Source of the DNA: Rhizobium sp. 11515TR
GTDB lineage: Bacteria > Pseudomonadota > Alphaproteobacteria > Rhizobiales > Rhizobiaceae
Assembly: GCF_002277895.1 (NCBI RefSeq)
Contig: NZ_CP022998.1
Location: 372,001 to 436,000, forward strand
Reading direction: 5' to 3'
Length of the DNA: 64,000 nucleotides
Position numbers and translations under genes: made by a program
Notes under the pieces: generated by a model
The model's database searches: none
Seen by the model: the letters and a program-made list of their open reading frames with translations, nothing else
Told to the model about the DNA's origin: nothing
Part shown: positions 41,491 through 50,457 of the stretch, piece after piece
Layout: every line of letters begins with the position of its first letter
How positions within the stretch are numbered: the first letter of the stretch is position 1

Positions 41491-44400
41491 ATGCTTTTCC
41501 TCTTGGCCGCGTCCTGATCCGGCATCGTTGTTCGTTTCTCGTCATTGGCTGGTGCTGCAAGCAAGACCGCCATCTTCTTTTCATAGCGCTCGATCGACGC
41601 CATCTTGACGGGGCCGAATCCCTTGATCTCTTCCGGCAGCCGGGCAAGCGCGACGGCATGGCCGTGTGTTTCGACGGAAAGCTGTCTCGTGAGATCCTCG
41701 ATCATCGCCTGATAGTCAGCGATCAGGCGCCGCTCCATCCGGCGCTCTTCGGTATAGCCGAAGGGATCCAGCGCCGTGCCGCGCAGGAAGCGCAGCTTTT
41801 CCAGAAGCGCGAAGGCCGGGCCGATCACTTTCTGCGGGATGGCGATCTTCGCCGGATTTCCGGTGCGTTTGTCGATCCGCCGCGACAGGATTGGTGGCGC
41901 CAGATGATGCTTGATGCTGAAGTCGCCTTCGAACTGCGCTTCTATCGCAGCCTTGAAGCTTCGGTCGCGGTGCAGACGCGCCACCTCGTATTCGTCCTTG
42001 TAGGCCATCAGCCTGAAGGCGTTTTTGGCGACGGCCATTGCAAACTCCTCGCTGGCCGTGAGCCTGTTTTCGGCCTGCCGCGCAGCATCGACCAGTGCCC
42101 GGTATCGGCGCGCATAGGCGGCGCTCTGATACGCGACGAGAAAAGCCTCACGGCGCTTGATGATCGTGTCGAGTGTCTCTGCGGGCTTGACCTCGGCTAG
42201 ATCGGCTCCCGCAGCGCTGGCGACGATATCGGGGGAGATCGCCGAGCGACGGCCCCAGCCGAAGGCGGCACGGTTCATCGCAACGCCGGTCCCATTGAGT
42301 GCAATCGCCTGATCGATGGAGGCGAGGCTGACCGGCACCAGGCCGCGCTGCCATGCATGACCAAGCAGGAACATGTTGGCTGCAATCGCATCGCCCATCA
42401 GCGCCGCACCAAGCTTGGTCGCCGAGACGAGGTGAACGGCATCTTCGCCGGCTGCGCGGCGCAACGTTTTGAGCGTCGCTTCCTGCTGGAAATCGATCGC
42501 CGTATTCTGGACGAAAGACGCCGTCGGCGCGAAGTGATTGTCGAGAACGGCGTGCGTACGGCCAGCGCCAAAGGTCGATAGCGCACTGCGACCGGCCGAC
42601 ACCACGATGTCGAAGCCAAGTACCAGATCGCTTTCCCCTACGCCGATGCGGACCGACGACAAAGCGCCAGCCGTCCGCGCCACGCGAAGATGCGAAATGA
42701 CGGCCCCGTTCTTCTGCGCAAGCCCCGTTTGATCCAGCGTCTGCACAAAAAGCCCATCGAGATGCGCCGCCATGGAGAGGACGGCGCTGACGGTAATCAC
42801 CCCCGTCCCGCCGATACCGGCCAACAGCATATTATAGGGCTGTGCTCCGATATCCGTCAGAACGGGTAGCGGCATGTCATCGAATGTCGCTTGCTGAGCT
42901 TTCGCAGCCGGCTTTCTGATCTTTCCGCCCTCTACCGTGACGAAGCTCGGACAAAAGCCCTTGATGCAGGAAAGGTCGGTATTGCAACTCGACTGGTTGA
43001 TCTTGCGCTTACGGCCAAACTCCGTTTCCTGGGGTTCGATCGAGATGCAGTTGGAAACGGCCGAGCAATCGCCGCATCCTTCGCAGACCAGTTCGTTGAT
43101 GAAGGCTCGCTTGTCCGAGACCGCCAGCGCCCCGCGCTTGCGACGCCGGCGCTTCTCTGCCGCACAGACCTGATCGTAAACCAGCACCGTCACCCCGTCG
43201 ATCTCGCGCAGCTCACGCTGCACCTGATCGAGTTCGTCGCGATGGTTGACCGTGACATTGCGAGGCAAGCGGCCCTGCCAGACCTCCGGCCGCTCGGCGA
43301 CGACAGCCACTCTCGCAGCCCCTTCGGCCAGCATCTGGCCGACGATACCGGGAACAGAGACCTCACCATCGTGCTTTTGACCGCCGGTCATGGCGACGGC
43401 ATCGTTGTAGAGGATCTTGTAAGTGGCGTTGACTTTGGCGGCGATCGCGGCCCGGATCGCAAGCAGGCCCGAATGAAAATAGGTGCCGTCGCCCATATTG
43501 ACGAAGATATGCTTTTCATCGGTGAACTGAGAAAGCCCGATCCATGCACCGCCCTCACCCCCCATCTGGGTAAAGGTCGAGGTGTTCCTGTCCTCAAGCC
43601 CGATGACCATCATGTGGCATCCGATACCGGTCGAGGCACGGCTTCCTTCCGGCAGTCGGGTCGAGACACTGTGCGGACAGCCGGAGCAAAAATAAGGATC
43701 ACGCCTGAGTGCCGGACTTTCCGTCACGCTGGCTGCAACAATTGCCTCCATTTCCCGCGACCGGCTATCGAGATCGTCGGCCTGTGGCCCGAGCACAGCA
43801 AGGATGGCCCTCGCGACGGCCACCGCATCGATCTCGCCGACGGCGGACAGGAGCGGCGTGCCCGCCGGCCCGAGTTTGCCGAATACTCTCGGCCTCACAT
43901 CGGACGGCATGTTGAAGAGCAGAGCTTTGATCTGGTCTTCCATGATCGGACGCTTTTCTTCGATGACCAGCAGCGTCTCGACCTCGGCGGCAAACCGTGC
44001 GATCCCCTCCGGCTCGATTGGCCAGACAAGTCCCACCTTGTAGAGCCGGATGCCGAGCTCTCCTGCGCGCCGCTCGTCTATGCCGAGGCGCGAAAGCGCG
44101 CCCATCAGATCGAGCCAGGATTTGCCAGTCGAGAGGATGCCAAGACGCGCCTCGGTGCGTTGCCCCTGCCAGATGGTGCGGTCGAGCCCGTTTTGACGGG
44201 CAAATCTATGGACGGCAGAAAGCTTGTCTTCCAACCGGCGCTCCATCGCATGCGGCCCGTCAGGCCAGCGAAGCGACAGATTGCCTTGCGCATCCGGATA
44301 GACGATCGCGGGATGAGCCGGATCGAGATCGACAGTTGCCGTGCATTCGACAATCTCGGTCTGGCACTTGAAGCCGATCCATGCACCCGAATAGCGGCTA

Positions 44401-44999
44401 AGCGCAAATCCCAGCAAACCGTAGTCGATATATTCCGCGACGCCGGCGGGCGACAGCAGAGGCACCATGGCCGATATCAGGTTGTGCTCGCTCTGATGCG
44501 GCAAGGTCGAAGAGACGGCGCCATGATCGTCGCCAACGAGCAGCAGCACGCCACCATTCGGGTTGGTGCCGACGGCATTGGCATGCCGGATCACATCCAT
44601 GGTGCGATCGACGCCCGGGCCCTTGCCGTACCACATCGAGAAGACACCGTCGTAACGGACGCCGGAGAACATCGCCGTTTGCTGCGTTCCCCATACAGCC
44701 GTCGCCGCCATGTCCTCATTGAGGCCGGGCTGAAAGCGGATATGGTTCTGGTCGAGATAGGTCTTGGCGCGCGCCATCTCGCGGTCGAAGCTTGCGAGCG
44801 GCGAACCGCGATAACCGGAGACGTAACCGGCAGTATTGAGGCCCCTTGCCAGATCGCGCTGCCGCTGGATCATCGGGAGACGCACCAGCGCCTGTGTGCC
44901 CGACACGAGGATTTTTCCATGATCGACCGTATACCGGTCGTCAAGGCTCGGGCTTTTTTCACTGGGCAATGCGCGGGTCGTCTCGGACAGGTTCAGCAT
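41487..44999 (-). CDS. Indolepyruvate:ferredoxin oxidoreductase, fused alpha/beta type
   Basis: The 1170-residue fused enzyme contains an N-terminal TPP-enzyme pyrimidine-type domain (about 30-250: YVSGYRGSPLASFD, TAVWGTQQ), a TPP-binding domain around 450-600 (FCSGCPHSVSTRLPEG, GMMVIG-like and MGGEGGAWIG, NMGDGTYFHSG) and a 4Fe-4S-type cysteine region (CEGCGDCSAVSNC, NTDLSCIKGFCPSF). The gamma domain around 720-900 (GIGGTGVITVSAVL) and a C-terminal DUF6537-type region follow. It decarboxylates aryl or branched 2-oxoacids to acyl-CoA, passing electrons to ferredoxin. Oxygen-tolerant fused forms are known in aerobic proteobacteria. It abuts the oxidase gene (0 bp) and overlaps the hydratase gene. 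Confidence 0.93.
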   Translation of the reverse strand: MLNLSETTRALPSEKSPSLDDRYTVDHGKILVSGTQALVRLPMIQRQRDLARGLNTAGYVSGYRGSPLASFDREMARAKTYLDQNHIRFQPGLNEDMAATAVWGTQQTAMFSGVRYDGVFSMWYGKGPGVDRTMDVIRHANAVGTNPNGGVLLLVGDDHGAVSSTLPHQSEHNLISAMVPLLSPAGVAEYIDYGLLGFALSRYSGAWIGFKCQTEIVECTATVDLDPAHPAIVYPDAQGNLSLRWPDGPHAMERRLEDKLSAVHRFARQNGLDRTIWQGQRTEARLGILSTGKSWLDLMGALSRLGIDERRAGELGIRLYKVGLVWPIEPEGIARFAAEVETLLVIEEKRPIMEDQIKALLFNMPSDVRPRVFGKLGPAGTPLLSAVGEIDAVAVARAILAVLGPQADDLDSRSREMEAIVAASVTESPALRRDPYFCSGCPHSVSTRLPEGSRASTGIGCHMMVIGLEDRNTSTFTQMGGEGGAWIGLSQFTDEKHIFVNMGDGTYFHSGLLAIRAAIAAKVNATYKILYNDAVAMTGGQKHDGEVSVPGIVGQMLAEGAARVAVVAERPEVWQGRLPRNVTVNHRDELDQVQRELREIDGVTVLVYDQVCAAEKRRRRKRGALAVSDKRAFINELVCEGCGDCSAVSNCISIEPQETEFGRKRKINQSSCNTDLSCIKGFCPSFVTVEGGKIRKPAAKAQQATFDDMPLPVLTDIGAQPYNMLLAGIGGTGVITVSAVLSMAAHLDGLFVQTLDQTGLAQKNGAVISHLRVARTAGALSSVRIGVGESDLVLGFDIVVSAGRSALSTFGAGRTHAVLDNHFAPTASFVQNTAIDFQQEATLKTLRRAAGEDAVHLVSATKLGAALMGDAIAANMFLLGHAWQRGLVPVSLASIDQAIALNGTGVAMNRAAFGWGRRSAISPDIVASAAGADLAEVKPAETLDTIIKRREAFLVAYQSAAYARRYRALVDAARQAENRLTASEEFAMAVAKNAFRLMAYKDEYEVARLHRDRSFKAAIEAQFEGDFSIKHHLAPPILSRRIDKRTGNPAKIAIPQKVIGPAFALLEKLRFLRGTALDPFGYTEERRMERRLIADYQAMIEDLTRQLSVETHGHAVALARLPEEIKGFGPVKMASIERYEKKMAVLLAAPANDEKRTTMPDQDAAKRKSI

Positions 45000-46457
45000 C
45001 TACGCACGCTCCGGCACGCCCGGCGACGGCATGTCGAAAACTCGGCCGGGATTGAGAATATTGTTGGGATCGAAGGCGGCCTTCAGGCGGCGCATGGCAT
45101 TCATCTCGGCGGCACTTCGCCCGAGAGGCAGCCACTTCTTCTTCTCAAGGCCAATTCCGTGCTCGGCGGAAATCGCGCCATCGACACGGATCACGGCAGA
45201 AAGAGTTATGTCGGCGATCCGCTCATGATGATGAGTGCGGACAAGAAAATGCAAATTGCCGTCGCCGAGATGGCCGAAAATATAGATCGCGGCGTTCGGA
45301 TCGGCGGCCGCGATCTCATCGCTGGCAGCATCAAGGAAGGCCTGCATGTTGGACAAGGGCAGGCTGACATCGAAGCCGGAGACGTGGTCCATCGAGAAAA
45401 TGAATTCACTGGCAGCCTCGCGAAGTTTCCAGATTGCGTGATACTCGCGCAGCGACCCCGAAACAGCCACGTCCATCACGATTCCGCTTTCGTAGCACGC
45501 CATAAGCGCCTCAGAAAAACGCTCCTGATCGCCGACCTCGTCCTGTCCCTGCATCTCCACAAGGGCGTACATCCCCGCACCTGCCGCGACAGGTGGCTGA
45601 GCACCGGTCAACGACAAAACCCCGTCATAAACATTCGGAAAAATCACTTCGAAGGCCGACAGCGACGAGCCGAGCGCAGAACGCAAATGCTTTAGAAGGG
45701 CAATAGCGGCACTTAGCGACGGCAATCCGCAAAAGGCATTCGCTTGCGACCGCGGCTCGGGATGCAGCCGCAAACATGCCCGCGTGACCACGCCAAGCAC
45801 ACCTTCACTTCCGATGAAGAGCTGATTGAGATCGAAGCCTGAATTGTCTTTGTGCAACCCCTTCAAGCTGGTCAGGACCGAGCCATCCGCCAGCACAACC
45901 TCAAGGCCCAGAACCTGGGACCGATACATGCCATAGCGCAGGACACGAATACCGCCCGCATTGGTGGCAACATTACCTCCAACCGTGGACGTGCCGCGCG
46001 CGCCGATATCGACACCGAAAAACAACCCGCAGCCTGCCGCAGCCTCCTGCACCGATTGAAGCGTAACGCCGGCCTCTGCGATGATGGTGGCGGCATTCTC
46101 ATCCACAGGCGACAGGTTCACCATTCGCTCAAGCGAAAGCGACACTTCGCCGACATGGGGCTTCGCCCCGCCCGCAAGGCCCGTCCTGCCGCCTTGGACG
46201 ACGACCGGCTGACCCAGACGATTGCATTCTTCAAGAATAGCGGACACTTCCGCCGTATCCGCGGGCCGGAAAACGATTATCGGGCGCTCACCGCGCTCGT
46301 CGGTTGCGTCACCACGGTAGCCATCGCCGACGTCGTCGCCAGCGAGAACCGCCTTACTACCGATCCTTCCATTCAGACGGCGCAGCAATTCTGCATGCCG
46401 GCCGATAGGCGCGCAGGCACCTTGGGCGATCTCCGCCCGACCAGTCGATCCGCCCAA
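45000..46457 (-). CDS. FAD-linked oxidase, GlcD/D-2-hydroxyacid dehydrogenase type
   Basis: The 485-residue enzyme has a FAD_binding_4 domain (about 55-195: VVVQGGRTGLAGGAKPH, DIGARGTSTVGGNVATNAGG, RYGMYRSQVLGLEVVLADG) and a C-terminal FAD-oxidase domain ending with FGHLGDGNLHF, GAISAEHGIG and FDPNNILNPGR. These are the marks of D-lactate, glycolate and D-2-hydroxyglutarate dehydrogenases. It would oxidise a 2-hydroxyacid to the 2-oxoacid used by the next gene product. Start TTG 46457 with AGGGGAA upstream. First gene of the operon. Confidence 0.9.
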   Translation of the reverse strand: MGGSTGRAEIAQGACAPIGRHAELLRRLNGRIGSKAVLAGDDVGDGYRGDATDERGERPIIVFRPADTAEVSAILEECNRLGQPVVVQGGRTGLAGGAKPHVGEVSLSLERMVNLSPVDENAATIIAEAGVTLQSVQEAAAGCGLFFGVDIGARGTSTVGGNVATNAGGIRVLRYGMYRSQVLGLEVVLADGSVLTSLKGLHKDNSGFDLNQLFIGSEGVLGVVTRACLRLHPEPRSQANAFCGLPSLSAAIALLKHLRSALGSSLSAFEVIFPNVYDGVLSLTGAQPPVAAGAGMYALVEMQGQDEVGDQERFSEALMACYESGIVMDVAVSGSLREYHAIWKLREAASEFIFSMDHVSGFDVSLPLSNMQAFLDAASDEIAAADPNAAIYIFGHLGDGNLHFLVRTHHHERIADITLSAVIRVDGAISAEHGIGLEKKKWLPLGRSAAEMNAMRRLKAAFDPNNILNPGRVFDMPSPGVPERA

Positions 46458-46470
46458 TTTCGTTCCCCTT

Positions 46471-46514
46471 GGTTATCTGGATCGAGGGCAGGTTATCGTC
46501 TATCCGATATTTGT
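46471..46514. promoter_or_regulatory. Direct repeats and -35-like box between operon and GntR gene
   Basis: GGTTATC occurs at 46471-46477 and 46491-46497, exactly 20 bp apart, about two helical turns. A minus-strand TTGACA follows near 46509-46514. The site could be the operator for the divergent GntR regulator. Confidence 0.4.
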
Positions 46515-46591
46515 CAAACCTATATTCAATTTTCAGTGGCGTTTTCGAAAAGGCCGTGGCATCTATGAAATCGAGGTAAGGGCGACAATCG

Positions 46592-47338
46592 ATGACGTTG
46601 AAATTTGATGAGGTCGTGAGGGCTGGCATCGCCAAGCAGGTTGCGGAGAACATAAAGTCCGCGATCATGGATGGCCGCCTGAAGATCGACGAACGGCTCC
46701 CCACGGAAGAGGATCTCGCGAGAAGCTTCGGCATATCGCGGCCGACCGTGCGCGAGGCGCTGAAACGCCTGGCAGCGCAAAACCTCATCCATTCGAGGCG
46801 TGGCCCACTCGGCGGAAACTTCGTCAAGAGGCCGGATCCGGAAGGTCTTTCCAACGCGATCACCGCAGCAGCAACCCTGCTTGTCGGCATCGGCGCCTTC
46901 GATATCGATGAGATCATTACGGCCCGGCTTGAGACGGAGACGATCTGTTGCAGGCTCGCCTGCGAAAATCACGGCGCTGCCGATCTGGAGCGAATGGCGG
47001 CGGAGATCGAGATCCAGCGCGACGAGACGATCAGTGACGAGGACTTCTGTGCATCCGACGTGCGCTTTCATCGCGCTCTGGTGGATTCCACCTGCAATGG
47101 CCCGCTGAAGCTGATGATGTACACGGTGATCGAGTCCTTCATCCCCATCACCAACATGATCGTGTTCCGGGTTCGCGAGCGCCGCAAGGTCGCTGGCTTT
47201 CACCGGCAGATCATGGAGGCCGTCGCCAAGCGCGATACCGGGACAGCGACAAGGGCATTGGCGGACCTGCTGGCCTACATTCGCAACAGCTACGCAACCG
47301 CGATGGACGCACGCGACAGGTTGAAGGCGCAGCCTTAG
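46592..47338 (+). CDS. FadR-type GntR regulator (FCD domain)
   Basis: The 248-residue protein has the N-terminal GntR winged helix (QVAENIKSAIMDGRLKIDERLPTEEDLA in parts; FGISRPTVREALKRLAAQNL) and an all-helical FCD effector domain (about 100-230: ITARLETETICCRLA, DVRFHRALVDSTCNGPL, FHRQIMEAVAKRD). The His and Asp of FCD metal sites are present. It binds an organic-acid ligand and represses the adjacent catabolic genes by analogy to other FCD regulators. Divergent from the eight-gene operon and 46 bp upstream of the reductase gene. Confidence 0.92.
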   Translation: MTLKFDEVVRAGIAKQVAENIKSAIMDGRLKIDERLPTEEDLARSFGISRPTVREALKRLAAQNLIHSRRGPLGGNFVKRPDPEGLSNAITAAATLLVGIGAFDIDEIITARLETETICCRLACENHGAADLERMAAEIEIQRDETISDEDFCASDVRFHRALVDSTCNGPLKLMMYTVIESFIPITNMIVFRVRERRKVAGFHRQIMEAVAKRDTGTATRALADLLAYIRNSYATAMDARDRLKAQP

Positions 47339-47384
47339 ACCTGACAAGGCGAACGGCCGATTTCAAGTGTAAGAAAGGGGACGC

Positions 47385-48380
47385 ATGTCCGATACATTCC
47401 AGGCAATGGTCATCGACATGGCCGATGGCAAGCCGCAGACCGGCTTCCGCCAGCTTTCACTCTCCGATCTGCCGGATCATGATGTTCTCGTCGAGGTTCA
47501 TTATTCGACCGTCAATTACAAGGATGGTCTGGCCCTCACCGGCAAAGGACGGATCGCCCGGCGTACCCCCATGGTCGGAGGTATCGACCTTGCCGGAATC
47601 GTGGTTGAATCCCGATCCGACAAATGGGCGCCCGGCGACAAGGTCATCGTCAACGGCTGGGGTCTGTCTGAAACAGAATGGGGGGGATATTCGCGATTTC
47701 AGCGCCTGAAAGCGGAATGGCTGATCGCGCTGCCCGAAACCTTCAGCCTTTCGCAGGCAATGGCAATTGGAACGGCCGGCTACACGGCCGCGCTTTGCGT
47801 CAATGCACTTGAGGATTGGGGCACGATCGCCAACGATGATCGCGAAATTCTCGTGACCGGTGCGGCGGGCGGTGTCGGCTCGGTGGCGATCAGCCTGCTT
47901 GCGGACAAGGGATATAAAGTAATCGCATCGACAGGCCGCCCGGAAACGCGGGACTATCTCGGATCGCTCGGCGCGAACGCTTTCGTTGACCGGGCATCGC
48001 TTTCAGAAAAGGGCAGCCCTCTACAAAAAGAGCGCTGGGCCGGCGTGGTTGATTCCGTCGGCTCGACGACGCTCGCAAACGCACTTTCACAGACCGTCTA
48101 CGGCGGGGCGGTTGCTGCCTGCGGCCTTGCGGGGGGCGCAGACCTGCCGGCAACGGTACTCCCGCATATCCTGCGCGGCGTGGCACTGCTTGGCATTGAT
48201 TCCGTTATGGCGCCGATGCCCAAACGCATCCGAGCATGGCAGACCCTAGCCGAACATCTGAAAGCGGAAAGGATCGGAACATTGGCGAGGATCGAGCCCT
48301 TCTCCAAGCTTCCGAGCCTCGCTCAGGATATCGTCGAGGGCAAAATCAGGGGGCGTGTCGTGGTGGAAATCGCACCGTAA
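47385..48380 (+). CDS. AcuI/YhdH-type acryloyl-CoA reductase
   Basis: The 331-residue MDR-family enzyme has YSTVNYKDGLALTGKGRI (NYKD characteristic of AcuI/YhdH), MVGGIDLAG, WGGYSRFQRLKAEWLI, the NADPH motif TGAAGGVGSVAISLLADKGY and C-terminal IEPFSKLPSLAQDIVEGKIRG (in parts). AcuI reduces acryloyl-CoA to propionyl-CoA with NADPH. Its pairing with the GntR regulator and opposite an enoyl-CoA-producing operon suggests reduction of a short enoyl-CoA intermediate. Confidence 0.9.
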   Translation: MSDTFQAMVIDMADGKPQTGFRQLSLSDLPDHDVLVEVHYSTVNYKDGLALTGKGRIARRTPMVGGIDLAGIVVESRSDKWAPGDKVIVNGWGLSETEWGGYSRFQRLKAEWLIALPETFSLSQAMAIGTAGYTAALCVNALEDWGTIANDDREILVTGAAGGVGSVAISLLADKGYKVIASTGRPETRDYLGSLGANAFVDRASLSEKGSPLQKERWAGVVDSVGSTTLANALSQTVYGGAVAACGLAGGADLPATVLPHILRGVALLGIDSVMAPMPKRIRAWQTLAEHLKAERIGTLARIEPFSKLPSLAQDIVEGKIRGRVVVEIAP

Positions 48381-48599
48381 GGCCCAGCGCGATCTAACGA
48401 TACGCGCCATTCCCATATGTCACGCCAAGAATGAGCAGCCGTTGCAATCCGGCTCGGCGCCGTTCGCCACTTTGAGTCCCTTCAGCAACAACTTGTCCTA
48501 AAGTGTTCGATCAAAGGGCACGACACGAGATTTCACTCGCCAAGCTGCAGCGAAGCAGTCACCGTTCATCAAAGCGGCGACCAGCCTTAAGGAAACGCG

Positions 48600-48782
48600 A
48601 TGAACCGAGATAATCCTATTGCGCAAGAAACCCGAAAAAAGGTCTCAGACCCCTACGACGTAGCCTATTTCGCAAAGAAGCACGGAATAAGCCCTACTGA
48701 TGCCGCTCGGATCGTCAATCTCCATCGTTCCGACAGAGATTCCGCAGATCGGGCGGCATATCATCTGAAAGACACCCTCTGA
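48600..48782 (+). CDS. DUF3606-like small protein
   Basis: The 60-residue product MNRDNPIAQETRKKVSDPYD continues to VAYFAKKHGISPTDAARIV and a charged tail. The DPY(D/E)V.Y.(A/S)KK.G(I/V)S pattern is that of the DUF3606 family common in rhizobia, which has no known function. AAGGAAACG precedes the ATG. Stands alone between the reductase and CapA-like genes. Confidence 0.7.
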   Translation: MNRDNPIAQETRKKVSDPYDVAYFAKKHGISPTDAARIVNLHRSDRDSADRAAYHLKDTL

Positions 48783-49151
48783 TTCGCCTTCTTTATCGGC
48801 GCCCTTGTTGACATATGGTTGCGTCAACATAGCCTGTCCAACTGCCACCGCTATGGCGACCGATCAAGGACATCGCGAACCCGAACGGTCAGATCTTCGA
48901 ACGGCTTTGGCGGCCAAGCTCGCTTCTGACGCCAAGGGCGAACTTCGACCATAGGGATCATGCACTGACGAGGTCGCCCGTCACTCAAGGTTATGACTTC
49001 GTCCGGACTTTGACGCTGAATACCGTCGCGAGCTTCAGAAGGCTTCCGACAGATCGGCAGCTTACTTGATTTAGGCCAACGACGGATCTTCAAATTCCCA
49101 GGGATGTTTTGAACAGGGCGATCATTTCGGGAAGCAGGCCCTGCAGTATTC
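48783..49151. other. Intergenic region, no supported gene
   Basis: A 108-codon minus-strand frame (48851-49177) overlaps the CapA-like gene end, shows no family likeness and has no ribosome binding site. No repeats or promoters stand out. Confidence 0.5.
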
Positions 49152-50390
49152 TTAACGGCCGAGTGTAATCCGGCCACGCCCCTCTTTCAGGACTATGGAC
49201 GACCCATGCGCTCGCGAACGGTTGGCGAGATCCTCAATCATCTGCGCCGCCAAATCGACCGGCGCAGGTTCCGGCGATACCCTTTCATGGTAATTGCGCT
49301 CGTGTAGCCGATCACCACCGATGACAATAGGAAGCAGGTCGATTGTCTGCAGCCGTGCATCGGCATCAAAGTGACATGTTGCCACCACGCTTTTCCAAAC
49401 ATCCGGATCGGTCCAAACAACCTCGCCCGCGTCCAAATGGAACAGGAAATTCCCGAGCCCGAAGAAGATCGGTGCATCGCGATAGATTTCCAGCGCCTGC
49501 AGCACCGGCGCACCGTGGCTGACGAATGTGCCGGCGCCGGCGTCGATGCAGGCATGAGCGAGGGTCTGGACCCACGCCGGAACCTCGCGCCAGCTGGGCT
49601 CCCAGTGGTGATGGTGGAGATAGGCGATGACGAAAGCGCCCTCGGCGGCAGCCTTGCGGATTTCCGAGAGATGGAGTTCGAGGCTCGCCTCGTCCACGAG
49701 GATGCGGCGCCTGTTTTCAGGTGCACGACGAAACACCGTTCCATAGAAATCAATCTCGTCCGCGGAATCGAGAGCCCGTGGATCTTCCGGTTGAGCATAG
49801 TTGGCCCGTTCCATGGGGCTGCTCTGGAAGGTTTCCTGAATGGAAGCAAGGCCAGCAAAGGCCGCGGCATCGACTTCGAACAATCGCGAAACGCCGAGTT
49901 GATTCACGCCTGGTCGCGCGGCACGTTTGGGGGTCGCATCGGCCGCGTACATGTTCGCCGGTCCCGGCCCGGCATCAACGGCGACGAGCGCCACCGACCG
50001 GTTGCCAAACATTTTAGTTCCGGCCCGCCGCGCGTCGGTCGCGTCGACACCGGTGCCGGCGTGCAGAAAACCTCGCGCCTCCACCTCCTCCAGGGTCGAT
50101 AGAACACCTGAAGGCCCAAGATCGAAGGCATGATTATTGGAGAGGGAAAGTACGTTGAAGCCGGTATCCTTCAGCGCATCCAGAACCACGGGATCGGAAC
50201 AACCGAAATAGGATCCTTTCATTGGCCAACCGCCATGCCGCCCCAGGATCGTGGTCTCCAGATTGGTAAAGGCGATATCGGCCTGGTGGATCAAATCCCT
50301 GATCTCAGCAAAGCCGCTATCAGCGACCTGGCGGATGTCGCGATGGATGAGGGATTGTCCAGTCAGGACAAGCGTGAACGGTGAAGACAT
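49152..50390 (-). CDS. CapA-family protein (poly-gamma-glutamate-type metallophosphatase fold)
   Basis: The 412-residue protein has the CapA/PgsA pattern: VLTGQSLIHRDIRQV, FTNLETTILGRHGGWPMKG, NVLSLSNNHAFDLGPSG, ALVAVDAGPGP, IAYLHHHHWEPSW and GTFVSHGAPVLQALEIYRDA followed by FFGLGNFLFHLD. Acidic and His residues typical of the calcineurin-like fold are present. There is no signal peptide or N-terminal anchor from ATG 50390, unlike capsule-associated CapA. Last gene of the transport operon, 67 bp after the binding-protein gene. Its presence beside an amino-acid importer and racemase-fold protein suggests processing of an imported amino-acid conjugate. Confidence 0.85.
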   Translation of the reverse strand: MSSPFTLVLTGQSLIHRDIRQVADSGFAEIRDLIHQADIAFTNLETTILGRHGGWPMKGSYFGCSDPVVLDALKDTGFNVLSLSNNHAFDLGPSGVLSTLEEVEARGFLHAGTGVDATDARRAGTKMFGNRSVALVAVDAGPGPANMYAADATPKRAARPGVNQLGVSRLFEVDAAAFAGLASIQETFQSSPMERANYAQPEDPRALDSADEIDFYGTVFRRAPENRRRILVDEASLELHLSEIRKAAAEGAFVIAYLHHHHWEPSWREVPAWVQTLAHACIDAGAGTFVSHGAPVLQALEIYRDAPIFFGLGNFLFHLDAGEVVWTDPDVWKSVVATCHFDADARLQTIDLLPIVIGGDRLHERNYHERVSPEPAPVDLAAQMIEDLANRSRAHGSSIVLKEGRGRITLGR

Positions 50391-50457
50391 TTGGTAACCC
50401 TGAAGAGAAGAGAATGGGCGGCGGCCTCCTCGGACCGCCGCAGCTTTTAGGCGCACG

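Noticed and set aside
42891..45695. 934-codon open frame on the plus strand, antisense to the ferredoxin oxidoreductase and oxidase genes
   Set aside because: It is an antisense shadow caused by codon bias of the minus-strand genes; no ribosome binding site, and its His/Arg/Asp-rich translation matches no domain.
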